Assembly (NCBI GenBank): GCA_964390005.1
Contig: CAYMGM010000012.1
Location: 1-55,660 of the forward strand
Length of the DNA stretch: 55,660 nt
Direction of reading: 5' to 3'
Origin: CAYMGM01 sp964390005
GTDB taxonomy: Bacteria; Pseudomonadota; Alphaproteobacteria; UBA9219
The notes beneath the pieces were generated by a model, which saw nothing but the letters and a program-made list of their open reading frames with translations, was not told the DNA's origin and searched no databases. This document shows positions 24,270 through 32,339 of the stretch, one piece after another. Position numbers and translations under genes: made by a program. Position 1 is the first letter of the stretch; each line of letters starts with the position of its first letter.

Positions 24270-25040
24270 TTAAGACCGCACGACGATGCCCGCCGCGGCA
24301 AGTTCTTTCTTCAAATCCGCCATCGCCACGATTTTCTTATGAAAAACACTGGCCGCCAAAGCGCCATCGACATGCGCTTGATCAAAAACGTCGATAAAAT
24401 GCTGGATCGTCCCCGCGCCACCCGAAGCGATTAACGGCACCGATGCGATCGCGCGCACGGCGCAAAGCTGGTCGATATCATACCCGTCGCGCACGCCGTC
24501 TTTGTTCATGCAGTTCAAAACGATCTCACCAGCGCCGCGCTGAACGACTTCTTGGACCCAATCGCGCGTCCGCCGCCGCGTGTTTTGCGTTTTTTCCTGA
24601 TTGCCTGTGTACTGATACACCCACCAGTCGCCGTCATCTTCCAAGCGGCTGTCGATCCCGATCACAACGCATTGCTGACCAAAAGCGCGCGCCATCTGAT
24701 CGATCAAATCCGGCGTTTCAAGCGCAGGCGAATTGATCGAAATCTTGTCGGCCCCGCTGGCTAAAATCTCACGCGCGTCTTCCAACGTCCGAATGCCGCC
24801 CGCCACGCAAAAAGGAATATCAATTAACTTTGCGACGCGCTGAACCCAATCGCGTGTCACGCGCCGCCCGTCAGCGCTAGCCGTAATATCGTAAAAAACA
24901 AGCTCATCCGCGCCTTCGTCGCGATAGCGCGCGGCCAAATCGCAAACTTCGCCCATCACTTCGTGTCCGCGGAATTGAACGCCCTTGACCACAACGCCGT
25001 CTTTGACATCAAGGCAAGGGATAAGACGCTTGGCTAGCAT
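24270..25040 (-). CDS. hisF: Imidazole glycerol phosphate synthase, cyclase subunit
   Basis: HisF joins HisH to form IGP and AICAR from PRFAR and glutamine-derived ammonia. The 256-residue TIM barrel has the start LAKRLIPCLDVKDG with the catalytic Asp11, AGGIR, the GIDS strand, and the C-terminal IASGGAGT phosphate loop. The start overlaps the hisA end by 7 nt, so it is translationally coupled. Confidence 0.98.
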   Translation of the reverse strand: MLAKRLIPCLDVKDGVVVKGVQFRGHEVMGEVCDLAARYRDEGADELVFYDITASADGRRVTRDWVQRVAKLIDIPFCVAGGIRTLEDAREILASGADKISINSPALETPDLIDQMARAFGQQCVVIGIDSRLEDDGDWWVYQYTGNQEKTQNTRRRTRDWVQEVVQRGAGEIVLNCMNKDGVRDGYDIDQLCAVRAIASVPLIASGGAGTIQHFIDVFDQAHVDGALAASVFHKKIVAMADLKKELAAAGIVVRS

Positions 25041-25786
25041 GCCGCTTTTCCTTTCGCGAAATCTTGCAGCGCTTTTTCGATATCCAGTTTGCCTTCATAC
25101 ATCGCTTTGCCGATGATCGCCCCCGCCAATCCTTGACGGGCCAAGGCATCCAAATCCGCGCGGCCACTAATGCCGCCCGAGGCCAGAATGTCCAAAGCCG
25201 GGTATTTTTCTTGAAGCGTTGCATAAAGCTTTTTATTCGGCCCCGTCATCATGCCGTCGCGGCTGACATCGGTGCAAAGAAGGGTTTTTAGGCCGCTGCC
25301 GTCATAAAGCCCCAAAATAGCGTCCAGAGTCTGCGCGCTGCCTTGCTGCCAGCCATGGGTCAGAACTTCGAAAGCGCCGTCGTCCATCGGGCGAACATCC
25401 AGCGCAACGACGATTTTATCGGCCCCAAAACGCGCCAACCAGTCGCGCACTTTTGAAGGCTCTTTCACGGCCATGCTCCCGATCACGATGCGCGCCGCGC
25501 CACAGCGCAACAAGCCATGCACATCGTCTTCGCTGCGCACGCCGCCGCCAACTTCGATCCGCAACCCGGCAACGCCCGCCAAAGCGGCAACAAGGCTTTG
25601 CTGCTGCAAACTTCCTGCCTGCGCGCCGTCAAGATCGACAACATGAAGCCAAGCCGCCCCCGCATCGCGCAGTTGGTTCGCAACGGCGACAGGATCTTCT
25701 TCATAAATGGTAGCGGCGGCAAAATCGCCTTTACGCAGGCGCACGCACCGACCCTTTTGAAGATCGATGGCAGGAAAAAGCTGCAT
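25034..25786 (-). CDS. hisA: Phosphoribosylformimino-AICAR ribotide isomerase
   Basis: HisA isomerises ProFAR to PRFAR. The 250-residue barrel begins LFPAIDLQKGRCVRL with the catalytic Asp8 and has the GGGVRS phosphate loop, CTDVSRDG with the second Asp, and SGGI in the last repeat. It lies between hisH, whose stop is 3 nt away, and hisF, which it overlaps. Confidence 0.98.
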   Translation of the reverse strand: MQLFPAIDLQKGRCVRLRKGDFAAATIYEEDPVAVANQLRDAGAAWLHVVDLDGAQAGSLQQQSLVAALAGVAGLRIEVGGGVRSEDDVHGLLRCGAARIVIGSMAVKEPSKVRDWLARFGADKIVVALDVRPMDDGAFEVLTHGWQQGSAQTLDAILGLYDGSGLKTLLCTDVSRDGMMTGPNKKLYATLQEKYPALDILASGGISGRADLDALARQGLAGAIIGKAMYEGKLDIEKALQDFAKGKAAC

Positions 25787-25789
25787 GAC

Positions 25790-26383
25790 TTAAAGCTCCA
25801 AAAAGTTGCGAAGGATCGCAGCCCCGACAGCGCCCGATTTTTCAGGATGGAATTGGCACCCCATGAAATTGCGTGACGCCACCATGGCCGAGAACGGCGC
25901 ATTATACGCCGCCTGCGCGACCGTGATCGACGAAACGGACGCAGCATAACTATGCACAAAATAAACATAAGCGCCAGCCGCAACGTTGCGAAGCAAAGGA
26001 TGATCCGGTTTATCAAAAGACAGCGTATTCCAGCCCATATGGGGGATAGGGCCGTCTTTGCCGTCGGGCAAGCGCGTCACGGCACCGTCAAAAAGGCCAA
26101 GACAAGTGGCCCCTTCCCCTTCGGTTGAGGAAGCGAACATCATCTGCATGCCCAGACAAATCCCCAAAACAGGCTGGGTTAGGCCTTTCAGAACGGGAAC
26201 AAGCCCCCGCGCCGCCAGCCCTTGCATGGCCGTTTGCGCCGCGCCGACGCCCGGCAAGATCACGCGATCCGCCGCCGCGATAACGGCAGGGTCTTGCGTA
26301 ATCACCGCCTCAGTCCCCAGACGCGCCAAAGCATTTTGAACCGAGGCCAAATTGGCAAGGCCGCTATCCACAATCGCAAGCAT
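25790..26383 (-). CDS. hisH: Imidazole glycerol phosphate synthase, glutaminase subunit
   Basis: HisH supplies ammonia to HisF. The 197-residue class I amidotransferase starts AIVDSGLANLASV and has the nucleophile region GICLGMQMM (Cys), the ILPGVG loop, and the catalytic His/Glu in QFHPEKS. The frame continues 90 nt upstream into the HisC::HisB stop region, but AAGGA 7 nt before the ATG at 26383 gives the family-length start. It follows the fused hisC::hisB gene by 16 nt. Confidence 0.97.
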   Translation of the reverse strand: MLAIVDSGLANLASVQNALARLGTEAVITQDPAVIAAADRVILPGVGAAQTAMQGLAARGLVPVLKGLTQPVLGICLGMQMMFASSTEGEGATCLGLFDGAVTRLPDGKDGPIPHMGWNTLSFDKPDHPLLRNVAAGAYVYFVHSYAASVSSITVAQAAYNAPFSAMVASRNFMGCQFHPEKSGAVGAAILRNFLEL

Positions 26384-26399
26384 TTTTTCGATCCTTTTC

Positions 26400-28073
26400 T
26401 TACAAAGCGCCCTTGCTTGACGGCAAAGCCCCGCTTCCATCGGTTGCCATGGCCTGCCGCAGCGCGCGGCCAAAGCCTTTGAAACACGCTTCGATCCCGT
26501 GATGCGCGTTCTCGGCTTTCATACGCACATGAACGGCAGCCTGCAAGCTTGTCGCCAGCGAACGGAAAAAATGCGGCACCATCTCGCAATCCATATCTTG
26601 CACGCGATCGATGTTAAAACGCCCTTCGAAAACGGCGACGGGCCGCCCCGATAGATCGATCACCACCTCGGCCAAAGCCTCATCCAACGGCACCCAGAAG
26701 CCATAGCGCCCAATGCCGCGTTTGTCCCCTAAAGCGCCGCGCAAAGCCTCGCCCAAGGCCAGCGCGCAATCTTCAATCGTGTGGTGATCGCCCGTTTCTA
26801 AATCGCCCTTGGCTTCGATCCCCAGGCCGATCCCGCCATGCACGCCAATTTGCGCCAGCATATGATCGAAAAAGCCAATGCCTGTGCTGATCTGACAAAA
26901 AGCGGGCCGATCCAGATCGACGCAAACGCTGATATCGGTCTCTTTCGTCGTACGGCGCACGCTGAAAAGACGCGGGCTTTGCGCAGGCGCTGGCAAAGGC
27001 ACGTGAAGTGCGCGCAAAACCAAATCGTTTTCTTCAGGCGCGCCGATTGAGATTCGCACGGCATTTTCCATGACGCTGGTGCGCGCGCGAATGCGGATCC
27101 CCAGCGTTTCAAGCCGCGTCATCAAAGCCGCCGCATCGGTAACCACAAGGAACAAGAAGTTCCCTTGGCTGGGATAAAGACGCGTGACAAAGGGCGACGT
27201 CTGAAGCGCTGCCGCCATCCGCTCCCGCTCGGCAATCAGCACGGCGCGGCGCGCCGCGTTTTCCAAAAGCCCCGTGGGGCTTAAAGCCTCCATAGCCACC
27301 GCAATACTGCTTTGCGTCAAAGGATACGGCGCTAAAATGCGGCGCAGCGCACCAATCAGCGCCGTATCGCCAATCACCATCCCGACCCGTTCGCCTGCCA
27401 TCGCATAAGATTTAGACAGCGTGCGCAAAACGACAAGATTGGGAACCTGCCCAATAAAGGGAACAAAACCCGCCGGATCCGCCGAAAAATCGATATAGGC
27501 TTCATCGACCACGATCAAGCTTTCATCGGCACGCGCGGCGCAAAGATCCAACACGGCTTGCCGATCCATCGGGTGCCCCATTGGCGCATTCGGCGATGGG
27601 ATAAAGATCAACTTGGTCCGCGGCGTCGCCGCAGCCAAAACAGCCGCGACATCCAACCTATAGCCCGTGGCGGCCTGAAGCGGCACACGCAAAACCTCAG
27701 CCCCTTGAATGCCCGCCGCGATTTCATACATGCCATAGGTCGGCGGGCAGATCATGATTTGATCTTGCCCAGCTTCGCAAAACAAACGCACCAAAACGTC
27801 AATCGCCTCGTCGCTGCCGCGCCCGATCAAAACCTGATCGGGCCGTGCGCCTGTCAGCGCCGCCAGTTTGGCAAGCAGCGCGGCAGGTTGCGGATCGGGA
27901 TAACGGTTGGCCGCGATCTTCGCAGCAAACGCGCCAAAAGGCGGCCACGGGCTTTCATTGGCATCCAAGGCAATCGAAACCGTGCCTTCCGCTTCGGTGC
28001 GGGCCGAGCTATAAGCCGTAAAACCGCGCAGCGAAGGCCGCATCAGCTTGTCGTATAAGGTCGCCGCGCTCAT
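26400..28073 (-). CDS. hisC: HisC::HisB fusion: histidinol-phosphate aminotransferase joined to imidazoleglycerol-phosphate dehydratase
   Basis: One 557-residue open frame holds two complete histidine enzymes. Residues 1 to about 355 are HisC: DANESPWPP, IGRGSDEAIDVL, VVDEAYIDF, the PLP lysine Lys221 in TLSKSYAMAG, and the C-terminal RISIG. Residues about 369-557 are a full-length HisB dehydratase: RTTKETDISV, GFFDHMLAQIG, GDHHTIEDCALALGEAL and ENAHHGIEACFKGFGRAL, with the manganese-binding histidine clusters. The link is about 13 residues rich in Pro/Ala and there is no stop, start or ribosome-binding site between them. The usual HisB fusion partner is the HisN-type phosphatase, so this pairing is unusual. 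It overlaps hisD by 4 nt. Confidence 0.95.
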   Translation of the reverse strand: MSAATLYDKLMRPSLRGFTAYSSARTEAEGTVSIALDANESPWPPFGAFAAKIAANRYPDPQPAALLAKLAALTGARPDQVLIGRGSDEAIDVLVRLFCEAGQDQIMICPPTYGMYEIAAGIQGAEVLRVPLQAATGYRLDVAAVLAAATPRTKLIFIPSPNAPMGHPMDRQAVLDLCAARADESLIVVDEAYIDFSADPAGFVPFIGQVPNLVVLRTLSKSYAMAGERVGMVIGDTALIGALRRILAPYPLTQSSIAVAMEALSPTGLLENAARRAVLIAERERMAAALQTSPFVTRLYPSQGNFLFLVVTDAAALMTRLETLGIRIRARTSVMENAVRISIGAPEENDLVLRALHVPLPAPAQSPRLFSVRRTTKETDISVCVDLDRPAFCQISTGIGFFDHMLAQIGVHGGIGLGIEAKGDLETGDHHTIEDCALALGEALRGALGDKRGIGRYGFWVPLDEALAEVVIDLSGRPVAVFEGRFNIDRVQDMDCEMVPHFFRSLATSLQAAVHVRMKAENAHHGIEACFKGFGRALRQAMATDGSGALPSSKGAL

Positions 28074-29404
28074 GCTGCTTTCTCCGCCGCCAGTTTTTCA
28101 AGCCGCACCGAAACCGCCGCCGCGTGCCCATCCAGCCCTTCGCCGCGCGCCATGGTCAAAAGCGTCGGCGCCAAATTTTGCAGCCCCGAAGCCGACAAGC
28201 GCTGAACCGTCATCGAGCGCATAAAGCTTAGCAAGTTCAGTCCGGCATAGGTCCGCGCATAACCATAGGTCGGCAAAACATGATTGGTGCCGGTGGCATA
28301 ATCGCCGCCCGTTTCGGTGGACCAGCGGCCCACAAAAACAGACCCCGCCGTACTCACGCGCGCGGTCCAAGAAGCGGCCACGTCATCGCCTTGCCCGCTT
28401 TGCAAAATCAAGTGCTCGGGCCCATAGGCGTTGGCGACATCCAGCGCCTCATCCATATCTTTCACGACTAAAATGCGGCTCCAAACCAGCGATTTTTCAC
28501 ACACCCCGGCCCGCGGCAACAGCGCCATCTGGCGCAACGCTTCGGCGCGCACAGAAGCCGCCAACGTCGCATCGGGCGTCACCAACAAGGCTTGCGAATC
28601 CGCGCCATGCTCGGCCTGCGCCAGCAAATCGGCGGCGACAAAAGAAGGATCGGCCCCCGCATCGGCCACCACCATAACTTCGGAAGGCCCCGCGGGCAGA
28701 TCCATCGCCGCGCCTTCCGGCGTTTCCGACACAAGACGCTTGGCTTCGGTCACATAGGCGTTGCCCGGCCCAAAGATCTTGTCCACCTTAGGAACTGTTT
28801 GCGTGCCAAAGGCCATCGCCGCAATCGCCTGCGCGCCACCGATAGGCAAAACCTTGTCCATCCCGCACAAACGCGCCGTCGCCAGAATAACGGGGTTGAT
28901 CTTGCCATCGCGTTCGGGCTTGGCGCACAAAACAACAAGCGGGCAACCAGCCAAAACGGCTGGCACCGCGCTCATAATCAAAGCCGAAAACAGCGGCGCG
29001 GTCCCGGCAGGCACATAAATGCCGACGCGCCCGATGGGCCGCCAAACTTTGTCGCACACAATGCCAGGCCGCGTTTCAACCGTCACGGTTTGCGGCATCT
29101 GCGCTTTATGAAACGCGCGGACGTTGGCAATGGCTTCTTCCAGTGCGCGGCGCATCGCTGGATCAAGCGCGGCAACGGCTGCCTCCATCTCGGCCACCGG
29201 GACAAAAGCAACCGGACCATCAAAGCCGTCAAAGCGTTTGGTATAGTCGCGCACAGCCGCGTCGCCGCGCGTGCGCACATCCTTGACAACCGCCGCAACA
29301 ACAGGCCCCACATCGCCCGCCCCCAATGTCGCGCGCGCCAAAGCTGCCGTACGCGCCGTTTCATCCAATTGCGACCAGTTCAAAATCTGAAGCAGATTAT
29401 CCAT
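28070..29404 (-). CDS. hisD: Histidinol dehydrogenase
   Basis: HisD performs the last two oxidations, histidinol to histidine, with two NAD and a zinc ion. The 444-residue protein has the IYVPAGTAPLFS segment, GNAYVTEAKRLV, the DLPAGPSEVMVVAD stretch, LLAQAEHGADSQALLVT with its zinc/base residues, and a TGTNHVLPT stretch with another conserved His. The length is normal. It begins 18 nt after hisG and overlaps hisC::hisB. Confidence 0.98.
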   Translation of the reverse strand: MDNLLQILNWSQLDETARTAALARATLGAGDVGPVVAAVVKDVRTRGDAAVRDYTKRFDGFDGPVAFVPVAEMEAAVAALDPAMRRALEEAIANVRAFHKAQMPQTVTVETRPGIVCDKVWRPIGRVGIYVPAGTAPLFSALIMSAVPAVLAGCPLVVLCAKPERDGKINPVILATARLCGMDKVLPIGGAQAIAAMAFGTQTVPKVDKIFGPGNAYVTEAKRLVSETPEGAAMDLPAGPSEVMVVADAGADPSFVAADLLAQAEHGADSQALLVTPDATLAASVRAEALRQMALLPRAGVCEKSLVWSRILVVKDMDEALDVANAYGPEHLILQSGQGDDVAASWTARVSTAGSVFVGRWSTETGGDYATGTNHVLPTYGYARTYAGLNLLSFMRSMTVQRLSASGLQNLAPTLLTMARGEGLDGHAAAVSVRLEKLAAEKAA

Positions 29405-29422
29405 TTTTTCAGCCCTCCTTCT

Positions 29423-30322
29423 TTAGGCCATCATCTTTTCAATCGGCAGCACCAGGATCGAGCTGGCCCCCGCTGCCTTTAATTTTTCCATGGTTTCCCA
29501 AAAAACCTCTTCACGGCTGACCGCGTGAATGGCGACCAAATCGTCGCGCCCCTGCAGCGGCAAGATGGTCGGCGATTCAGCGCCTGGCAACAGCTTGATC
29601 ACTTCGGCCAGACGCGTTTTTTCAGCGTGCAGCATGATATATTTGCTGTCTTCGGCCTGTAGCGCGCCGCGCATGCGCGACAACAAACGCTGAACAATCG
29701 CGGCCTTGGCAGGCGGCAACGACGCCGTGCTGCCGATCAACAAAGCCTCGCAAACCAGCACTGTCGTCATTTCGTGCAGATTGTTCGCCGCCAACGTTGC
29801 GCCAGAGGCCACAATATCGCAAATCGCATCGGCGATTTTCAGACGCGGCGCAACCTCGACCGAGCCCGTCATTTCAAGCACCTGCGCTTCGATCCCCTTG
29901 TCAGCCAAAAAGCGGCGGAAGATGTGCGGATAGGTCGTGGCAACGGTCGTGCCCGCCAAATCTTCAACCCGCGCGATGGGGCCGTCGTCAGGAACAGCAA
30001 TCGCCAAACGGCACTGCGAAAAGCCCAAACGCTCAACGATTTGCGTATTCAAACGCCCCTCTTCTAACAAGGCTTCGGTATAGACGTTCTCGCCCACAAT
30101 CCCCAGATCGCAAATACCGCTCGATACAAAGGACGGAATATCGTCATCACGCACCAACAAAACATCAATCGGCAGCTCTTTAATACGGCACAAAAGCTGT
30201 TCTTTACTGCGCGCCACATGCAACCCGCAATTTTTCAAAAGATTGAGGCTGTCGTCGGCCAAACGCCCGCTTTTCTGTAGCGCGATGCGCACCCGATCCG
30301 ATCCAATATGTGACGCGTTCAT
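29423..30322 (-). CDS. hisG: ATP phosphoribosyltransferase (long form)
   Basis: HisG makes the first committed step, ATP plus PRPP to phosphoribosyl-ATP, and is the feedback point. The 299-residue protein is the long form with a C-terminal regulatory domain (about 225-299, which holds LQGRDDLVAIHAV). This means no HisZ partner is needed. The catalytic domain has RIALQKSGRLADDSL, DLGIVGENV and the PRPP loop region DIVASGATLAANN. The frame is open to 30397, but the upstream part covers the predicted promoter and operator, so the ATG at 30322 is chosen. It is the first gene of the operon. Confidence 0.95.
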   Translation of the reverse strand: MNASHIGSDRVRIALQKSGRLADDSLNLLKNCGLHVARSKEQLLCRIKELPIDVLLVRDDDIPSFVSSGICDLGIVGENVYTEALLEEGRLNTQIVERLGFSQCRLAIAVPDDGPIARVEDLAGTTVATTYPHIFRRFLADKGIEAQVLEMTGSVEVAPRLKIADAICDIVASGATLAANNLHEMTTVLVCEALLIGSTASLPPAKAAIVQRLLSRMRGALQAEDSKYIMLHAEKTRLAEVIKLLPGAESPTILPLQGRDDLVAIHAVSREEVFWETMEKLKAAGASSILVLPIEKMMA

Positions 30323-30340
30323 GATGATCCGTTCCGTTTC

Positions 30341-30376
30341 TGTATGACTGTAATAGCGTGTTGTTACAGTCATACA
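30341..30376. promoter_or_regulatory. Perfect 13-bp inverted repeat at the start of the his operon (putative operator)
   Basis: TGTATGACTGTAA at 30341-30353 and its exact complement TTACAGTCATACA at 30364-30376 are separated by 10 bp. The arm centres are 23 bp apart, about two turns of the helix. The right-hand arm contains the predicted -10 of the hisG promoter and the left arm lies just past the expected start of transcription, the classic place for a repressor. It could also form an RNA hairpin in the leader, but no T run follows. Confidence 0.8.
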
Positions 30377-30397
30377 CATCTTCCCCCGCGCGGTCAA
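30369..30397 (-). promoter_or_regulatory. Predicted sigma-70 promoter of the his operon
   Basis: On the minus strand a TTGACC -35 (30392-30397) and a TATGAC -10 (30369-30374) are 17 bp apart, about 50 bp before the hisG start. The -10 falls within the inverted repeat. Confidence 0.6.
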
Positions 30398-30430
30398 GCC
30401 CGTCGGTGATCGTTTTTCTTTCGAAGTTGG

Positions 30431-31213
30431 TTAATTTTTCTCAGGCAGGGACAAGACTTTTTCCAACCGAACGACAACGCGCCTGTTCTGGGCTTGATTG
30501 GCTAAAATCGGCGCGCCCTTTTCGTCGCGATTGGGCACCTTAGGGTAAGTGTCGGCGTAACCCGCCACGCGCAGCTTTTCTGCCCGCACGCCGTGCCCCA
30601 CAAAAAAGCGCACGACCGCCGCCGCGCGCGCCGTGGACAATTCCCAATTCGACGGAAATTGCGCCGTTTGAACCGGGCTGTCGTCCGTGTGGCCTTCAAC
30701 CGTCACCAGATAATCGGCATAAGACGGATCTTTTAATTTATCGGCCAAGGCCGCCAACGTTTCTTCGGCCCCCGGTTTGATCTCAGCCGATCCGCTGTCA
30801 AACATCGCGGTGCTGCTTAACTCAAACGACAAAATACGCGCCCCGTCTGCGCCTTCCGTCTGAACCGCGGCGGCATCCTGAGGCGGCGTTTGCGGCGCGG
30901 GCGGATCCTCGGCATGGCTTTCCAAAGAAAGCGGCGGATAAGGCGCGTCTGGTTGCGCGTCGGGCGTGGCGGGCGGCACCGCTTCTTTGACAGCGGGCGC
31001 AGGAAGCGGCGTCACCGGCACCGACACGCTGACGGGTGGCGGGGCTGGAACAACGACCTCTTTTTTCGGATGATGGCCCGCCACGGCAAAGACGACGAAA
31101 AAGCAAAACAAAAGCGTGATCGTGTCGGCATAGGTCAATAGCCAATCATCGGCATGGCGCGTTTTAGAAAGGCTTTTGCGGCGGCGCGACAGGTAAGAAG
31201 GCATAACGTTCAC
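30431..31213 (-). CDS. motB: MotB-like flagellar stator protein (OmpA-type peptidoglycan-binding domain)
   Basis: MotB anchors the stator to the wall and carries the proton-binding aspartate. The 260-residue protein has a basic cytoplasmic start, one membrane segment with WLLTYADTITLLFCFFVV (Asp30 is the expected proton site), a Pro/Ala-rich periplasmic linker (about 50-110) and an OmpA-like domain (about 120-255). That domain shows VEGHTDDSPVQ, LSTARAAAVVRFF and NRRVVVRLEK. The GTG at 31213 overlaps the motA stop (GTGA); an ATG three codons later is the other choice. It is downstream of motA and no other flagellar gene is in the window, so a TolR/PomB-like use elsewhere cannot be excluded. 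Confidence 0.88.
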   Translation of the reverse strand: MNVMPSYLSRRRKSLSKTRHADDWLLTYADTITLLFCFFVVFAVAGHHPKKEVVVPAPPPVSVSVPVTPLPAPAVKEAVPPATPDAQPDAPYPPLSLESHAEDPPAPQTPPQDAAAVQTEGADGARILSFELSSTAMFDSGSAEIKPGAEETLAALADKLKDPSYADYLVTVEGHTDDSPVQTAQFPSNWELSTARAAAVVRFFVGHGVRAEKLRVAGYADTYPKVPNRDEKGAPILANQAQNRRVVVRLEKVLSLPEKN

Positions 31214-32115
31214 GACGCATAGCGGTAAGCCTGAGGCTCAGCCGCCGTCCGATGACCGACAAAAACATTAAAGTAATCGTGATTTTCAGGCCGCAAAAAG
31301 CTGTTCAACCTGTCTTGCACCTGCATGGGCTGTTTGCCTGCGGCCAGCATCGTCATGCCTTCGACAATCAGTTGATCGCGGAAACGGCTTTGCTCGACCT
31401 GCGCGCGCAAGCGCGTAGCAGCGGGAATATACAGCATACGCGCCGACATAACGCCGTAAAGCGTCGATAAAAAGGCCACGGCAAGGCTTGCCCCAACCGC
31501 CGACATATCGTCGCCCGACAAGCGCGAAAGCATAATGATCATGCCGACCAATGTCCCCACCATGCCAAAGGCTGGCGCATGACTTGCCATCGAATCCAAA
31601 ACATCCACCGGCACGGCGGCGCGATCCATCCGCGCGTCGGCGGCTGTCTCCATCATGCCGCGCACCTCGTCCGCCGTATATTCGCTGACGACCATGTTCA
31701 GGCCGTACTTAATAAAGGGATCATCCACCCCGCCGCGGCCAATCTGGCTTTCCAGCGCAGCCAGCCCCTTTTCTTTGACAACCCGCGCCCACGCGACAAT
31801 ATGGCGCATATTTTCCTTTAATTCGTCGGCAGGCGCTTTTTCCCAGCGCTTGTCAGGATCTTCGAACATGTGACGCAAAGAATCCCAAGCCGCCCGGACA
31901 TCGGCGGCTTCAAAACTCATCGCCGCCGTGGCCCAAACGCCGCCGCCAACGATCAAAAGCCCTTCAAAACTGTAAAAAGCCAAAAACCCGCGCGCGCCGA
32001 CTAAAATAGTGCCTAAAACAAGGATGATCCCAAAAGCCGCCCCTAAAACAGGCGGTCGCGCCCAAGGATGCGCGCGCGCGGCGGAATACGAGCTGTGCCA
32101 GCCATAGCGTTTCAT
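31210..32115 (-). CDS. motA: MotA-like stator channel protein
   Basis: This 301-residue membrane protein belongs to the MotA/TolQ/ExbB family. The N-terminal pair of membrane segments (about 25-70: GAAFGIILVLGTILVG, then GGGVWATAAMSFEAADV) is followed by a large cytoplasmic loop with DELKENM...VKEKGLAALE. The last pair of segments holds APAFGMVGTLVGMIIML, with the conserved proline, and ASLAVAFLSTLYGVM. It forms the proton channel with the motB product. AGGG lies 8 nt before the ATG at 32115 but only 2 nt before the ATG at 32121, which decides the start. It is translationally coupled to motB. Confidence 0.9.
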   Translation of the reverse strand: MKRYGWHSSYSAARAHPWARPPVLGAAFGIILVLGTILVGARGFLAFYSFEGLLIVGGGVWATAAMSFEAADVRAAWDSLRHMFEDPDKRWEKAPADELKENMRHIVAWARVVKEKGLAALESQIGRGGVDDPFIKYGLNMVVSEYTADEVRGMMETAADARMDRAAVPVDVLDSMASHAPAFGMVGTLVGMIIMLSRLSGDDMSAVGASLAVAFLSTLYGVMSARMLYIPAATRLRAQVEQSRFRDQLIVEGMTMLAAGKQPMQVQDRLNSFLRPENHDYFNVFVGHRTAAEPQAYRYAS

Positions 32116-32339
32116 CAACATCGCCCTATTGAAAAATCACAAACAATGCCTTCCTTGCAAGCGCTGTGCCAGAAGTCGGAAACCAACGGGCTGATTTTAA
32201 AGGTGAATATTCGGGGCGACAAAGAGAGGCTAGGCAAAATTGGCCTTTTTATTCCTTTTGGCACAGCGACCGCTTGACCTTTGCTGTCAATTGAACTCAT
32301 AGATAGCCACGCTTTTTCGTACGGTTTTAGAGATTCAAA

